A DNA stretch of 64,000 bases from Paenibacillus arenilitoris. GTDB taxonomy: Bacteria > Bacillota > Bacilli > Paenibacillales > Paenibacillaceae. The stretch covers positions 310,001-374,000 of the forward strand of contig NZ_JACXIY010000001.1 in assembly GCF_014705655.1 (NCBI RefSeq), written 5' to 3'. The notes under the pieces were generated by a model that saw nothing but the letters and a program-made list of their open reading frames with translations, was not told the origin of the DNA and searched no databases. Below are positions 35,992 to 45,437 of the stretch, one piece after another (within the stretch, counting starts at the first letter, position 1; each line of letters starts with the position of its first letter). The translations under genes were made by a program, and so were the position numbers.

Positions 35992-35997
35992 TATAAT
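35992..35997 (+). promoter_or_regulatory. -10 box of the amidotransferase gene
   Basis: TATAAT, 30 bp before ATG 36027. The second operator-like repeat ends just before it, so a bound repressor would block the promoter. Confidence 0.5.
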
Positions 35998-36026
35998 GGG
36001 GGCACTTGGCAATGGGGGGATTATCG

Positions 36027-36767
36027 ATGAACATTTTGGCGTTCAGGCATTTTGATTTTGACGACGATCATGCATTCGCGGCTTGGGCCGCCGGCGAAGG
36101 GCATGTCTGGACGGTCCGGGATCCGTCGCAAGGGGTTGACGGGGACTGGCTGCCGGATACGGATCTCTTGATCATTCTCGGAGGTCCGATGAGCGTCTAT
36201 CAGGAGTCCGATCATCCTTGGCTGATCGAGGAGAAGGCATTCGTCAGGCAAGCGATGGCACGGGGAACAAAGGTTCTCGGGATTTGCTTGGGCGCGCAAA
36301 TGGTTGCCGAGCTGCTGGGCGGCGAGGTGTACCGGAACGGGCAGAAGGAGATCGGCTGGCATGAAGTGAAGCGAACCGCCGAGAACCATCCATGGCTGGC
36401 CGATTTGCCGGAGTCCTTTTATTCCTTTCAATGGCACGGGGATACGTTTCGTCTGCCGGAGGGAGCGAAGCTTCTGGCCTGCTCCGAGGCGTGCGCCATT
36501 CAGGCGTTCTCGTATGGCGATCATGTAATGGGGGTCCAATTTCATTTGGAGACGTCGCCCGCCTGCATCGATACGATGCTGGAGAAGTGGCGAGGGGAAT
36601 TGACCGATGGCCCGTACATCCAATCGGCGGAGCAAATTCGCGGCGGGTACGGGCGGAGCGGTGCTTCCTGGGAGATGCTGCGCGGCATTTTGTCCCGAAT
36701 CGGCTCATCGCCTGCGGGCTTGCAGGGCGGCTGCGCGGCAGATCGTACAATTGAAATTTCGCTTTGA
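36027..36767 (+). CDS. Class I glutamine amidotransferase (GMP synthase-like)
   Basis: Stand-alone class I glutamine amidotransferase domain, 246 residues. Seen: oxyanion region LIILGGPMSVYQ (47-58), nucleophile C87 in GICLGAQM, and the catalytic His-Glu pair H173/E175 in VQFHLETSP. It lacks the ATP pyrophosphatase domain of GuaA, so it is a free-standing member whose acceptor substrate is unknown. Relatives are annotated as GMP synthase-like or gamma-glutamyl hydrolases. Start ATG 36027 with GGGGGGA upstream; an upstream ATG at 36006 lies within the ribosome binding region. It is followed 90 bp later by the metallo-beta-lactamase-fold gene. Confidence 0.87.
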   Translation: MNILAFRHFDFDDDHAFAAWAAGEGHVWTVRDPSQGVDGDWLPDTDLLIILGGPMSVYQESDHPWLIEEKAFVRQAMARGTKVLGICLGAQMVAELLGGEVYRNGQKEIGWHEVKRTAENHPWLADLPESFYSFQWHGDTFRLPEGAKLLACSEACAIQAFSYGDHVMGVQFHLETSPACIDTMLEKWRGELTDGPYIQSAEQIRGGYGRSGASWEMLRGILSRIGSSPAGLQGGCAADRTIEISL

Positions 36768-36856
36768 AGTAGGCTGCTCTCGAGGAATGGACAAATCGGG
36801 GCGGGATCTTTAAGATGGATGTGAGTGGGAAAATTAATCCAAGGAGCGTGCCAAAC

Positions 36857-37546
36857 ATGGAGATCATTTATCATGGACATTCATGCATTCAATTGGTTTC
36901 GGAAGGAAAGTCGCTCATCGTCGATCCGTTTCTCAAAGGGAACCCGCAGGCCGTCGCGAAGGCGGAGGACATTCGGACGGACGCGGTGCTATTGACCCAC
37001 GCGCATGCCGACCATATCTCGGACGCCGATGCGATCGCCAGAAACAACGACGCGCCGATCGTCGCGATCGTTGAGCTTGCGACCATCATGTCGGGGAAAG
37101 GCGCGAAGACGATCGGACTGAATCTCGGCGGCACCGTCGACCTCGGATTCGCGACGGCCAAAATGATTCAGGCGTTTCATTCCTCCAGCGTAGTGCTGAA
37201 CGACGGGAACCAGATTATATATGCGGGCATGCCCGCCGGCTTCATCCTTCAAGCGGAGGGCAAGACGATTCTGCATGCGGGCGATACGGCTTTGTTCGGC
37301 GACATGAAAATGTTCGGCGAGCGCTACTCGATCGACGTGGCCTTCATTCCGATCGGCGATCATTACACGATGGGGCCGGACGACGCGCTGCAGGCGGCGG
37401 AATGGTACAAGGCGGGCCTTGTCGTGCCGGTCCACTACGACACGTTCCCGGTTATAGCCCAGGACGCCGAAACTTTCGTCCGCCGGCTCGAAGACAAGGG
37501 CTTGAGGGGCCAGGTGCTCGCGCCGGGCGAGAAGCTGACGGTTTGA
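36857..37546 (+). CDS. UPF0173 metal-dependent hydrolase (YtkL-like, MBL fold)
   Basis: Metallo-beta-lactamase-fold protein, 229 residues, the usual length of the UPF0173 family. Seen: MEIIYHGHSC at the N-terminus, metal-binding THAHADH (H48, H50, D52, H53), the later ligand in HAGDTALFGDM, and the final PVHYDTFP. The family reaction is unknown. ATG 36857 is chosen because AAGGAG lies 10 bases upstream and the protein then starts with the conserved family N-terminus; a start at 36815 would add 14 residues. No terminator follows for about 330 bp, where array C and a structured terminator lie. Confidence 0.92.
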   Translation: MEIIYHGHSCIQLVSEGKSLIVDPFLKGNPQAVAKAEDIRTDAVLLTHAHADHISDADAIARNNDAPIVAIVELATIMSGKGAKTIGLNLGGTVDLGFATAKMIQAFHSSSVVLNDGNQIIYAGMPAGFILQAEGKTILHAGDTALFGDMKMFGERYSIDVAFIPIGDHYTMGPDDALQAAEWYKAGLVVPVHYDTFPVIAQDAETFVRRLEDKGLRGQVLAPGEKLTV

Positions 37547-37650
37547 CGATAATGGGGCAACGGGCTGTCCCAAGCAAGCTTGCCTGACGGACGGTTCTTC
37601 GCCGCACGCCGCATGATCTTCCCTCAGGCTTCGCGTCCCACGTGCCGAAG

Positions 37651-37830
37651 ACTGCAAATGTGCAGGCTTATTGCCGCTCCATGCGTGCTTGCGAAGTGAA
37701 TACCTGCGGAAATGCATCTTTTTTCGTTTGGAAAGCTTGATTGGGCCACGTGTCCCCGGAAAGCCTGCACCTGCGCAGGCATTCCGTCAGGCCGCCTAAT
37801 CGATGGTGCAAAACCTGCACAATCGCAGGC
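37651..37830. repeat. Palindrome array C (52-61-50 bp)
   Basis: Four palindromes of the type CCTGCA-N4-TGCAGG, centred at about 37658, 37710, 37771 and 37821. The clearest are copy 3 (GCCTGC..GCAGGC) and copy 4 (CCTGCACAATCGCAGG). The last two share the wider context A-A/G-CCTGCA...GCAGGCATT. The motif and spacer are too short and too variable for CRISPR. 37547-37650 shows nothing else. Confidence 0.8.
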
Positions 37831-37880
37831 ATTGCGCTCGACTAGCCTTGCTGATGCGCAGCCTTTTGGGACTGAATGAA

Positions 37881-37937
37881 GAAGGGGCCTCCTTCCGTCA
37901 TCTCGCGATGACGATTGGGACTGTCCCTTCGTTTTTT
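37881..37937 (+). terminator. Structured terminator after array C
   Basis: GAAGGG pairs with CCCTTC, enclosing a second hairpin CGTCATC/GATGACG, followed by six T. It would end transcripts covering array C. 37938-38121 shows no supported gene. Confidence 0.7.
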
Positions 37938-38121
37938 ATTCGGAAAACGCATTCTGTTCGTCAGTGTACGGAAAGTTTGTGCGACTCCGGCCATACAACC
38001 GGGCGATGTGCGTCGTACCACCGAAACCCGAACCGAGTCGTTCGTCATGACGAGCAAGCTATGAAAGACCGCCTTAAGAGCGTGACGATCGCCGATTTAA
38101 TCCGATAACGCAGCCCTGCAA

Positions 38122-38161
38122 TAGCGAACTTGCCTTTTTTCAGGCAGGTTCGCTTTTTTTG
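38122..38161 (+). terminator. Terminator upstream of sugar-binding lipoprotein gene
   Basis: AGCGAACTTGCCT pairs with AGGCAGGTTCGCT around TTTTTC, followed by eight T. No convincing gene ends just before it. 38162-38339 is AT-rich and should contain the promoter of the following operon, but I could not pick one. Confidence 0.88.
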
Positions 38162-38339
38162 TTGTCCGTCGCGGCGTTCTATCCGTCATCCCGCACAAAT
38201 AGAAGCTGGATATTTCGTTAATAATAGGAAAGTCGATGTTTAGTATTAGTTATCGATCTTGATTATTCGTTATATCGTCTGCCGCGACGATCAAGTAACG
38301 TTAAGGATGCTGTAACTATTCATTTGGGAGGGTGCTGAC

Positions 38340-39656
38340 ATGAAGCGGCTCGGGAGATCGCCACTGCCTGCCGTTGCGGCGATACTGTTCGCGCTCGCAG
38401 CGGCCGGCTGCGGGCTTGACGCAGACGGCGGGGCGGGGAGCGGAGAGGCTCCGAGGCCTTTCGAAGGGCATTCTATCACGCTTGTCACGGGCTCGCATCC
38501 GTGGGCCGACGTCATTAAGCCGCTTCTGCCGCGGTTCGAAGCCGAGACGGGCATGAGCGTGCGCGTGCAGAGCTTCTTCGAGGATCAGCTCACGCAGAAG
38601 CTGACGGTTCAATTCACGTCGGGCTCGGAAACGCCGGACGTGTTCATGTACCGGCCGCTGCAGGAGGGCAAGCTCTTTTACCGGAACGGCTGGCTTCAGC
38701 CGCTGGACGGATATGCCGGCCGCGAGGCGGATTACGACCTGAGCGATTTCACGCCGCAGTCGCTTCGTTCGTCGACCGTGGACGGCGTGCTGACCGGCAT
38801 TCCGATCATAACGGAGCAGGGAATTTTGTATTACCGCAAAGACTTGCTGCGGGAGGCGGGCATTCCGGTTCCGCGGACGCTCGAGGAGCTGGCGGATGCG
38901 GCGGGCAAGCTTCATCGTCCCGAGAAGGGCGTCTACGGCTTCGTGGCGCGCGGGCAGCGGAGTCCGCTCGTCACGCAAGTATCCTCCTTCCTTTATTCCG
39001 AGGGAGGGGACTTTACGTCGGGCAGCCGCGCGACGATCAATACGCCGGAAGCGGTTAAAGCCTTTACGATGTACGGCAGCCTGCTCCGGGATTACGGGCC
39101 GCCCGGCGCCATTCATATGTCGTGGCCGCAGGCGAGCTCTTTCTTCGCGGAAGGCCGGGCGGCGCTGTACACCGATGCGAACTCGATTTACAAAATGACG
39201 TCCGACCCGGCCCGCTCCGAGGCGGCGGATCAGGTGGGCTACGCCGCTTTCCCGGCGGGGTCCAAAGGCTCCAGGCCGTACAATATAACGTCGTGGGGGC
39301 TGGCCGTCAATGCAAAATCGGCGGATAAGGAAGCCGCCTGGGCGTTCATCGAATGGGCGACGGGCAAGACGACCATGCTTCAGAGCCAGCGGCAAGGCAT
39401 TCCCAGCCCAAGATCGTCGCTATGGAATACGCGCGAAGGAACGGCCGGATTTCCGGCGCAGCTGGCCGAGGTGTTCAAGCGCAGTCTGACCGGCGGCGTC
39501 GATCACGACCGGCCGACGACGGTCAACGTCGCGGAGGCGCGCGAGCCGGTCGGCGAAATCGTGCAGAAGGTCATGACGGGGGAGACGGATATTCAGAAGA
39601 CGGCCGATGCCGCGAACGCCGCCTTGCAGGCGATCCTCGACAAAGAAGCGGAGTAA
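38340..39656 (+). CDS. Extracellular solute-binding lipoprotein (family 1), probable co-receptor
   Basis: Sugar-binding lipoprotein of ABC-importer type, 438 residues. Seen: signal peptide with lipobox ending at C24 (LAAAGC), mature domain with VTGSHPWADVIKPLLPRFEAETG and the C-terminal WAFIEWATGK hinge segment. ATG 38340 is preceded by GGGAGG. There is no permease or ATPase gene beside it; instead a sensor kinase begins 15 bp after its stop, followed by a response regulator and the gluconate genes. It may therefore deliver ligand information to the kinase rather than transport, as XylFII does in clostridial XylFII-LytS-YesN systems (inference by analogy). Confidence 0.88.
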   Translation: MKRLGRSPLPAVAAILFALAAAGCGLDADGGAGSGEAPRPFEGHSITLVTGSHPWADVIKPLLPRFEAETGMSVRVQSFFEDQLTQKLTVQFTSGSETPDVFMYRPLQEGKLFYRNGWLQPLDGYAGREADYDLSDFTPQSLRSSTVDGVLTGIPIITEQGILYYRKDLLREAGIPVPRTLEELADAAGKLHRPEKGVYGFVARGQRSPLVTQVSSFLYSEGGDFTSGSRATINTPEAVKAFTMYGSLLRDYGPPGAIHMSWPQASSFFAEGRAALYTDANSIYKMTSDPARSEAADQVGYAAFPAGSKGSRPYNITSWGLAVNAKSADKEAAWAFIEWATGKTTMLQSQRQGIPSPRSSLWNTREGTAGFPAQLAEVFKRSLTGGVDHDRPTTVNVAEAREPVGEIVQKVMTGETDIQKTADAANAALQAILDKEAE

Positions 39657-39670
39657 GTGAGGTGCCCTTC

Positions 39671-41458
39671 ATGCGCCGCAGATTATCCATTTTCGGCAAA
39701 ATACTGATTACGATCGTGCTGCTGCTCATTCCGATTTTGCTTTTGTACGGCTACTCCAACCGCATCGCGAGCCGCGTCGTGGAGGAGCAGGTGCGCTCGT
39801 CGAATTTGAGCCAATTGTCGTTCCTGATGAATCAGATGGACGCGAACATGGAGAACCTGTCCATGTTTCCGGTCATTATCAGCTATGACCCGCATATCCG
39901 CGAATTTATTAACGGCGCGGGCGAAGCCGCGGCCGGCTTGCTTAAAGCGGAGGCCCAAGTCACGGAGAAGCTTAGCCTGCAAAGCGTGTCGAGCGCGTGG
40001 TCGAACGATCTGACCATCGTGCTGCCCGCCGGGAGGAAGATGCTCTCCTCGAACATCTATTTGAACGGTTCCGGCGAATTCGCCGGCGATCAGCCGATCC
40101 GGGCGGGATGGACGTTCGGCCTGGACGCGTCCCGCGGCTTCCCGGCCGCGACGTTCGTCCGCGAAATAAGCGAGCCCGCGGTCGCCGCAACGTTCGGAGA
40201 CGCGGACGCGGTGTTTCAGATCCGTTTTCCCGTCCAAAACCTTAGCGGCATGCTCGACGCATACAAAAAAGAAAATAAAGGCGATCCGTTCCTGTATCAT
40301 CCCGATTACGAGCTTATTCCGAGCAGCACGACGTCCGAAGCGATGGCGGAGCGGGTTGTCGGCGGGCTCGCGGGGTCGCCTCTGCAAAAGGCCGGCCAGC
40401 TGACGCAGCGCATCGAGGGCCAGAACTATTTGGTACATTACGTGAAATCCGGCCAGCTCGGCTGGTATCTGGTCGATTACGTCCCCGTGGAGAGGATCGT
40501 GTCGCCGATCACGACGGCCCGCAACTGGTTCTACGGCTCGATCGCCCTGCTGCTGGCGATGGGCGTCGTCGCTTCCTTCCTGCTGTACCGCAACGTCCAA
40601 ATTCCTCTTCGCAAAATGATACGCGGCGTGCAGCGAATGAGCCGCGGCGATCTCTCCTGGAGGATCCACTATAAAGCGAACAACGAATTCGACGAGCTCA
40701 TTGCCCATTACAACGAAATGGCCGGGCAGATCCAGCTGTTGATCGAGGACGTCTACACGGAGAAGCTTCGCGCAAGGGAGGCTACCTTGAAGCAGCTGCA
40801 GTCCCAGATCAACCCGCATTTCTTGTACAATTCCTTGTTTTTCATTATCAACTCGGCCATGCTCGACGACCGGGAAGCCGTCATCTCCATGACGGAGAAT
40901 TTGGCGGAATTTTACCGGTACACGACCAAGGTCGAGCAGCAGCGGGTGACGCTGCGGGAGGAGCTGGAATTCGTTCGCCACTATTTGAACATTCACCATC
41001 TGCGCATGGGCAGGCTTGAATACGATATCGACGTGCCGGACGAGATGCTGGGCGAGCCGGTTCCGCGGCTCATTCTTCAGCCGCTCGTGGAGAACGCCAT
41101 TATTCATGGCATCGAGAGCCGCGTCGGCGGCGGCAAGCTTGTCATCTCCGGGCGGCAGGACGGGAAGTTCAACCGCGTTTCGGTAACCGATAACGGTGCC
41201 GGACTCACCGAGCCGGCGCTGATCGAGCTGATCAGGCGGCTGGGCGATGCCTCGACGGACGGGCTTGGCTCCGGAATGCGGAACGTGCACCGGCGGCTGC
41301 GTTATCAGTTCGGGAAAGGCTCGGGCCTCTCCTTCCGGCACGCGCCCGGCGGAGGGCTGATCGCCACATTGACTTGGGCCAGCGGCGGCGACGGACCGGA
41401 TCGGCCAAATTTGACGGAGGGTGGTGAGCCGGATGGCTCAGCTTCTGATCGTGGATGA
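39671..41458 (+). CDS. YesM-type sensor histidine kinase
   Basis: Membrane sensor kinase, 595 residues. Seen: N-terminal membrane helix (ILITIVLLLIPILLLYGY), extracellular sensor at about 35-280, second membrane helix (WFYGSIALLLAMGVVASFLLY), HAMP domain, His_kinase domain QINPHFLYN with H383, and the HATPase domain with LVENAIIHGIE. ATG 39671 has GAGGTG upstream; in-frame readings that extend into the previous gene are artefacts. The next gene starts inside this one (26-bp overlap). The extracellular domain could contact the lipoprotein encoded just upstream. Confidence 0.92.
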   Translation: MRRRLSIFGKILITIVLLLIPILLLYGYSNRIASRVVEEQVRSSNLSQLSFLMNQMDANMENLSMFPVIISYDPHIREFINGAGEAAAGLLKAEAQVTEKLSLQSVSSAWSNDLTIVLPAGRKMLSSNIYLNGSGEFAGDQPIRAGWTFGLDASRGFPAATFVREISEPAVAATFGDADAVFQIRFPVQNLSGMLDAYKKENKGDPFLYHPDYELIPSSTTSEAMAERVVGGLAGSPLQKAGQLTQRIEGQNYLVHYVKSGQLGWYLVDYVPVERIVSPITTARNWFYGSIALLLAMGVVASFLLYRNVQIPLRKMIRGVQRMSRGDLSWRIHYKANNEFDELIAHYNEMAGQIQLLIEDVYTEKLRAREATLKQLQSQINPHFLYNSLFFIINSAMLDDREAVISMTENLAEFYRYTTKVEQQRVTLREELEFVRHYLNIHHLRMGRLEYDIDVPDEMLGEPVPRLILQPLVENAIIHGIESRVGGGKLVISGRQDGKFNRVSVTDNGAGLTEPALIELIRRLGDASTDGLGSGMRNVHRRLRYQFGKGSGLSFRHAPGGGLIATLTWASGGDGPDRPNLTEGGEPDGSASDRG

Positions 41459-43046
41459 CGAAGCGCATGTCGTGGACCGGTTCGCCGCCACGATCGATTG
41501 GAAATCCGAAGGCATCGAGCAGGTGCATAAAGCGTACTCCGGCCTTGAAGCGTTCGAGCTGCTTCAGCAAATCTCCATCGACATCGTCGTCACCGACATT
41601 AAGATGCCGGGCATGTCGGGAATTGAGCTGATCGCCGAGATTCGCCGGACGTGGCCCACGACGAAGTGCATCCTGCTCTCCGGCTATTCGGAATTCAATT
41701 ATGCCAAGCAGGCCATGCTGCTTCAGACGGAGGATTATTTGCTGAAGCCGGTCAAGGAAGAGGATTTGCTCGGGGCGGTGAGACGCGTACGGGGCAAGCT
41801 GGAGCGGGAATGGGAAGAAGTCGTCTCGAGCCGGCGGCTGACCTATACGCTCAAGGAGAATCTCCCGCTTATTCGGGCCAATCTCCTTCTGGAGCTGCTG
41901 CAGGGCAAGAAGTGGAACGAGCAGGCTCTCCGGGAGAAAATGAACATGCTTGACATGGGCGAAGGGGCGGCCTGGACGTCGTTCACCCTCATGATCGTCA
42001 GGCTGGATGAGCATTTCCTGCAATATGACGCACAGGATTTGTCGTGGAAGGAATATGCCGTCAGCAACATGGCCGAGGAGCTGTTCGGCGGGCGTTACGC
42101 GATTTGGCACGCGAAGGACGTCCATGATTACCTCGTCTTCCTGATGACGGCTAAGCAGGGGGACGACCCGGTCTGGTTCGAGCGGACGGCCGCCGCGCTG
42201 CAGTCCGCCGCATGCGATTACCTGAAAAGCCGAATTTCGATTATGGTCGGCCGAAGGGGGGCGTTCCCGCGCGATGTGCATCCCGCGTACAACCGGGCGA
42301 TTGCCGCCTTCCGCAGGCGCATCGGCAGCGAGAGCGAGCTGTTCATGCGGCTGGAGGAAGACGACCGCACCGTCGGCCATGTCGGCGCCTTGCATGGGCT
42401 GCACGAGCCGCCGACCTTGATCCAACTGCTTGAGGCCGCCAGGTGGGATGCCGCCGAGGACAAGCTCCGAAGCGTATTCGAAGCGATGGAAAGCGGCGAG
42501 ACGGCGTCGCAGGAGCATTTGCTCGAGATGTATTTTACGATCGCATCGGCTTACGCCTATACCGCACATAAGAACGGCCGCCTGCTCGCGGAGCTTATCG
42601 GCATCCATTATGAGCGGATGACCGATGGCGTTCCACTCCGGTCGCTGAATCATCTTCGGGAATGGTCGCTGCTGACGCTTCGGCATATCCAGGAGGACAC
42701 GGCGAGGGAGTCCAGGGATACGAGATCGTCGTTGATCGAGGTCATCCGGTCGTTCATCGAAGAGAATGTGACGCGGGATATTTCGCTGCAATCGATCGCG
42801 GACAGGGTGATGCTGCATCCGGTATACGTCTCGAAAGTGTACAAGCTGGAAACCGGCGAAAATATTAGCGATTACGTGCAGCGCGCCAAGATGGGGAAGG
42901 CGGAGTTTCTGCTGAAGAACAGCCAGGACAAAATCTACGAAATCGCGGACAAGCTCGGCTACCAGAGGCCGCATTCCTTCATTCACGCCTTCAAGAAGGC
43001 GCTGGGCATGACGCCGCAGGAATACCGCGACCGTTACGGGCAATAG
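41433..43046 (+). CDS. YesN-type response regulator with AraC DNA-binding domain
   Basis: Response regulator, 537 residues, the long YesN type. Seen: receiver domain at 1-120 with D55 (VVTDIKMPG) and LLKPVKEED, a long middle region of unknown fold (about 150-420), and a C-terminal AraC-type helix-turn-helix pair (ISLQSIADRVMLHPVYVSKVYKLETGENISDYV, then IYEIADKLGYQRPHSFIHAFKKALGMTPQEYR). ATG 41433 with GGAGGG upstream; it overlaps the kinase gene by 26 bp. gntP begins 68 bp downstream with no terminator between, so the gluconate genes are the likely target and may be partly co-transcribed. Confidence 0.93.
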   Translation: MAQLLIVDDEAHVVDRFAATIDWKSEGIEQVHKAYSGLEAFELLQQISIDIVVTDIKMPGMSGIELIAEIRRTWPTTKCILLSGYSEFNYAKQAMLLQTEDYLLKPVKEEDLLGAVRRVRGKLEREWEEVVSSRRLTYTLKENLPLIRANLLLELLQGKKWNEQALREKMNMLDMGEGAAWTSFTLMIVRLDEHFLQYDAQDLSWKEYAVSNMAEELFGGRYAIWHAKDVHDYLVFLMTAKQGDDPVWFERTAAALQSAACDYLKSRISIMVGRRGAFPRDVHPAYNRAIAAFRRRIGSESELFMRLEEDDRTVGHVGALHGLHEPPTLIQLLEAARWDAAEDKLRSVFEAMESGETASQEHLLEMYFTIASAYAYTAHKNGRLLAELIGIHYERMTDGVPLRSLNHLREWSLLTLRHIQEDTARESRDTRSSLIEVIRSFIEENVTRDISLQSIADRVMLHPVYVSKVYKLETGENISDYVQRAKMGKAEFLLKNSQDKIYEIADKLGYQRPHSFIHAFKKALGMTPQEYRDRYGQ

Positions 43047-43114
43047 GAGGCGCAGCCTGAGCGCGGTCGCGTCAAGGACTGGATTCGAACTCAACTATAC
43101 AGGAGGTATCATTT

Positions 43115-44476
43115 ATGTTGCTATTTATCGTGCTTGCAGCGATCCTTGTGCTGCTGCTGCTCATTACGGTCGTCAAGCTTAATCCATTCGTCGCCCTCAT
43201 CGTGACGGCGATCGGAGCGGGTCTTGCCGCCGGCATGCCGCTTCTGGCCACGGAAGATACGCCCGGCATCATCGACTCCATCAAGACGGGCATGGGAAAT
43301 ACGCTGGGCTTCCTCGCCATCGTTTTGGCGCTTGGCACGATGCTGGGGAAAATGATGGCGGAGTCCGGCGGCGCGGAGCGAATCGCCCGCACGCTTATCA
43401 AGCTGTTCGGCGAACGCAACGTCCACTGGGCGATGATGTTCGTGGCGTTCATCGTCGGCATACCGGTGTTTTTCCAAGTCGGCTTCGTCCTGCTCATTCC
43501 GCTCGTCTTCACGATCGCAAGGCAGACGGGGCTGTCCCTCGTCAAAATCGGCGTTCCGCTCGTTGCGGGCCTATCCGTCGTACACGGGCTCGTGCCGCCG
43601 CATCCCGCGGCCATGGCGGCCGTCGGCATCTTCAACGCCGATATCGGGCTTACGATTCTTTATTCGTTGATCGTCGGGCTCCCGACGGCCATCGTCGCCG
43701 GACCGCTGTACGGCAACTGGATCGGGAAGCGAATCCATAAAGAGGTGCCGAAGGAAATGGGCGAGCAGCTGACGGAAAGCGCCGATTCGAAAGCGCTGCC
43801 CGGCTTCGCGAACACGCTCATTACGATTCTGGTTCCCGTGTTCTTGATGCTGATCGCCACGTTCGCGGACCTCTTCCTCGAGAACGGCGTACTCGTCAAG
43901 GACGATTTCCTGTATCTTGCCGCCAAATTCGTCGGCGACCCCGTCGTCGCGCTGCTGATCGCGACCGTGTATTCGTTCTTCAGCCTTGGCTACTTCAGAG
44001 GCTTAAGCCGCGAGAAGGTGCTTAAGTTTACGAACGATTGCCTCGCGCCTACGGCAACGATCCTGCTCGTCATCGGCGCCGGCGGCGCGTTCAACCGCGT
44101 GCTGCTGGATTCCGGCATCGGCGAATACATCGCCGAGCTTGCGACCGCTTCGAACGTATCGCCGATTCTGCTCGGCTGGGGCATCGCGGCCATGATCCGC
44201 GTAGCGACCGGCTCCGCGACCGTATCGATGATGACGGCCGCCGGCATCGTCGCGCCGATCGCCGCGGCCATGCCGGGAACGAACGTCGAGCTGCTTGTGC
44301 TGGCCACCGGCGCGGGGTCGCTGATTCTCTCGCACGTGAACGACTCCGGCTTCTGGCTGATCAAGGAATATTTCGGCATGTCCGTGAAGGAAACGCTCCT
44401 GACGTGGACGGCGCTCGAGACGATCATTTCCGTCGTGGCGCTCGGCCTCATTCTTGCGCTGAACACGGTCGTCTAA
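43115..44476 (+). CDS. gntP: Gluconate:H+ symporter, GntP family
   Basis: Inner-membrane gluconate permease, 453 residues, the normal size, with about 12 hydrophobic segments. Seen: LGTMLGKMMAESGGAERIA (residues 70-88), FVAFIVGIPVFFQVGFVLLIPL, and VVHGLVPPHPAAMAAVGIFNAD, all characteristic of GntP proteins. A very strong AGGAGGT ribosome binding site precedes the ATG. It is followed by genes for 6-phosphogluconate dehydrogenase and gluconokinase, giving a complete route from external gluconate to ribulose 5-phosphate. Other aldonates remain possible substrates. No GntR repressor gene is nearby. Confidence 0.93.
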   Translation: MLLFIVLAAILVLLLLITVVKLNPFVALIVTAIGAGLAAGMPLLATEDTPGIIDSIKTGMGNTLGFLAIVLALGTMLGKMMAESGGAERIARTLIKLFGERNVHWAMMFVAFIVGIPVFFQVGFVLLIPLVFTIARQTGLSLVKIGVPLVAGLSVVHGLVPPHPAAMAAVGIFNADIGLTILYSLIVGLPTAIVAGPLYGNWIGKRIHKEVPKEMGEQLTESADSKALPGFANTLITILVPVFLMLIATFADLFLENGVLVKDDFLYLAAKFVGDPVVALLIATVYSFFSLGYFRGLSREKVLKFTNDCLAPTATILLVIGAGGAFNRVLLDSGIGEYIAELATASNVSPILLGWGIAAMIRVATGSATVSMMTAAGIVAPIAAAMPGTNVELLVLATGAGSLILSHVNDSGFWLIKEYFGMSVKETLLTWTALETIISVVALGLILALNTVV

Positions 44477-44510
44477 ATGGAATACGAGTAATGGAAAGCG
44501 AGGCAACGCT

Positions 44511-45413
44511 ATGCAAATCGGATTAATCGGTTTAGGAAAAATGGGCATGCAATTATCGTTGAATTTGATGGACAGCGGCCATGAAGTGACGGCGTACGAC
44601 GTCAATGCCGAGGCCGCGGCGGCATTGTCGGCGTCCGGCGGGATCGGCGTTCGCTCCTTGGAGGAGCTGGTCCGCCGCCTGTCCGCCCCGCGGAAAATTT
44701 GGATGATGGTGCCGGCGGGAGACGTAACCGAGCAAGTGCTGCGGCAGCTTAAGCCGCTGCTCGGCCCGGGAGACATCGTCATGGACGGCGGCAATTCCAA
44801 TTACAAGGATTCGATCCGGCGGGCGGAAGAGCTGGCGGCGGCCGGCATCCGCTTCCTGGATATCGGAACGAGCGGCGGCACCGAAGGCGCGCGCAGCGGC
44901 ATATGCGCCATGGTCGGCGGCGACGCGCAGACGTATCGGGAGGTCGAACCGCTGCTTCGCGGCATTTCGGTCGCCTACGGGCTGCTCCATGCGGGACCGG
45001 CGGGAAGCGGGCATTTTTTGAAAATGATCCACAACGGCATCGAGTACGGCATGATGCAGGCGATCGCGGAAGGATTTGAAATACTTGACAAAAGCCCGTT
45101 CGAGTTCGATTATGAACAAGTGGCCCGCGTATGGAACAACGGCTCGGTTATCCGGTCATGGCTAATGGACCTGACGGAGAGGGCGTTCAGCAAGGATCCC
45201 GGCTTAAGCCGGCTGAAGGACGTCGTCCACGCCTCCGGAGAAGGCAAGTGGACGGTGGAGACCGCCCTCGATTACGGAGCGGCCGCTCCGGTTATCGCGC
45301 TGTCGCTCATGACGAGATACCGGTCGCAGGACGAGCATTCGTTCTCCGGCAAGGTCGTCGCGGCGCTTCGCAACGAATTCGGCGGCCATGCCGTCGTGGC
45401 CGCGGAAGATTGA
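44511..45413 (+). CDS. gnd: 6-phosphogluconate dehydrogenase, decarboxylating (short YqeC/GntZ type)
   Basis: Oxidative decarboxylation of 6-phosphogluconate to ribulose 5-phosphate. 300 residues, the short form, about two-thirds of classical Gnd; this class usually prefers NAD+. Seen: nucleotide-binding GLGKMG (7-12) followed by acidic D34 in AYDVNA, MDGGNSNYKDSIRR, the substrate signature DIGTSGGTEGARSG, and active-site KMIHNGIEYGMMQ with its lysine and asparagine. It starts 34 bp after gntP and ends 24 bp before gntK, consistent with one operon. Confidence 0.93.
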   Translation: MQIGLIGLGKMGMQLSLNLMDSGHEVTAYDVNAEAAAALSASGGIGVRSLEELVRRLSAPRKIWMMVPAGDVTEQVLRQLKPLLGPGDIVMDGGNSNYKDSIRRAEELAAAGIRFLDIGTSGGTEGARSGICAMVGGDAQTYREVEPLLRGISVAYGLLHAGPAGSGHFLKMIHNGIEYGMMQAIAEGFEILDKSPFEFDYEQVARVWNNGSVIRSWLMDLTERAFSKDPGLSRLKDVVHASGEGKWTVETALDYGAAAPVIALSLMTRYRSQDEHSFSGKVVAALRNEFGGHAVVAAED

Positions 45414-45437
45414 AAGAAGAAAGGAGCGAATGAACGC

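Noticed and set aside
37803..38108. 101-codon plus-strand open frame
   Set aside because: It covers part of array C and a double-hairpin terminator and has no ribosome binding site. Its last ~25 codons look protein-like, so a gene remnant is possible but not supportable.
41232..43094. 620-codon minus-strand open frame opposite the YesN-type regulator
   Set aside because: Same antisense effect; the plus strand has receiver and AraC domains with correct start signals.
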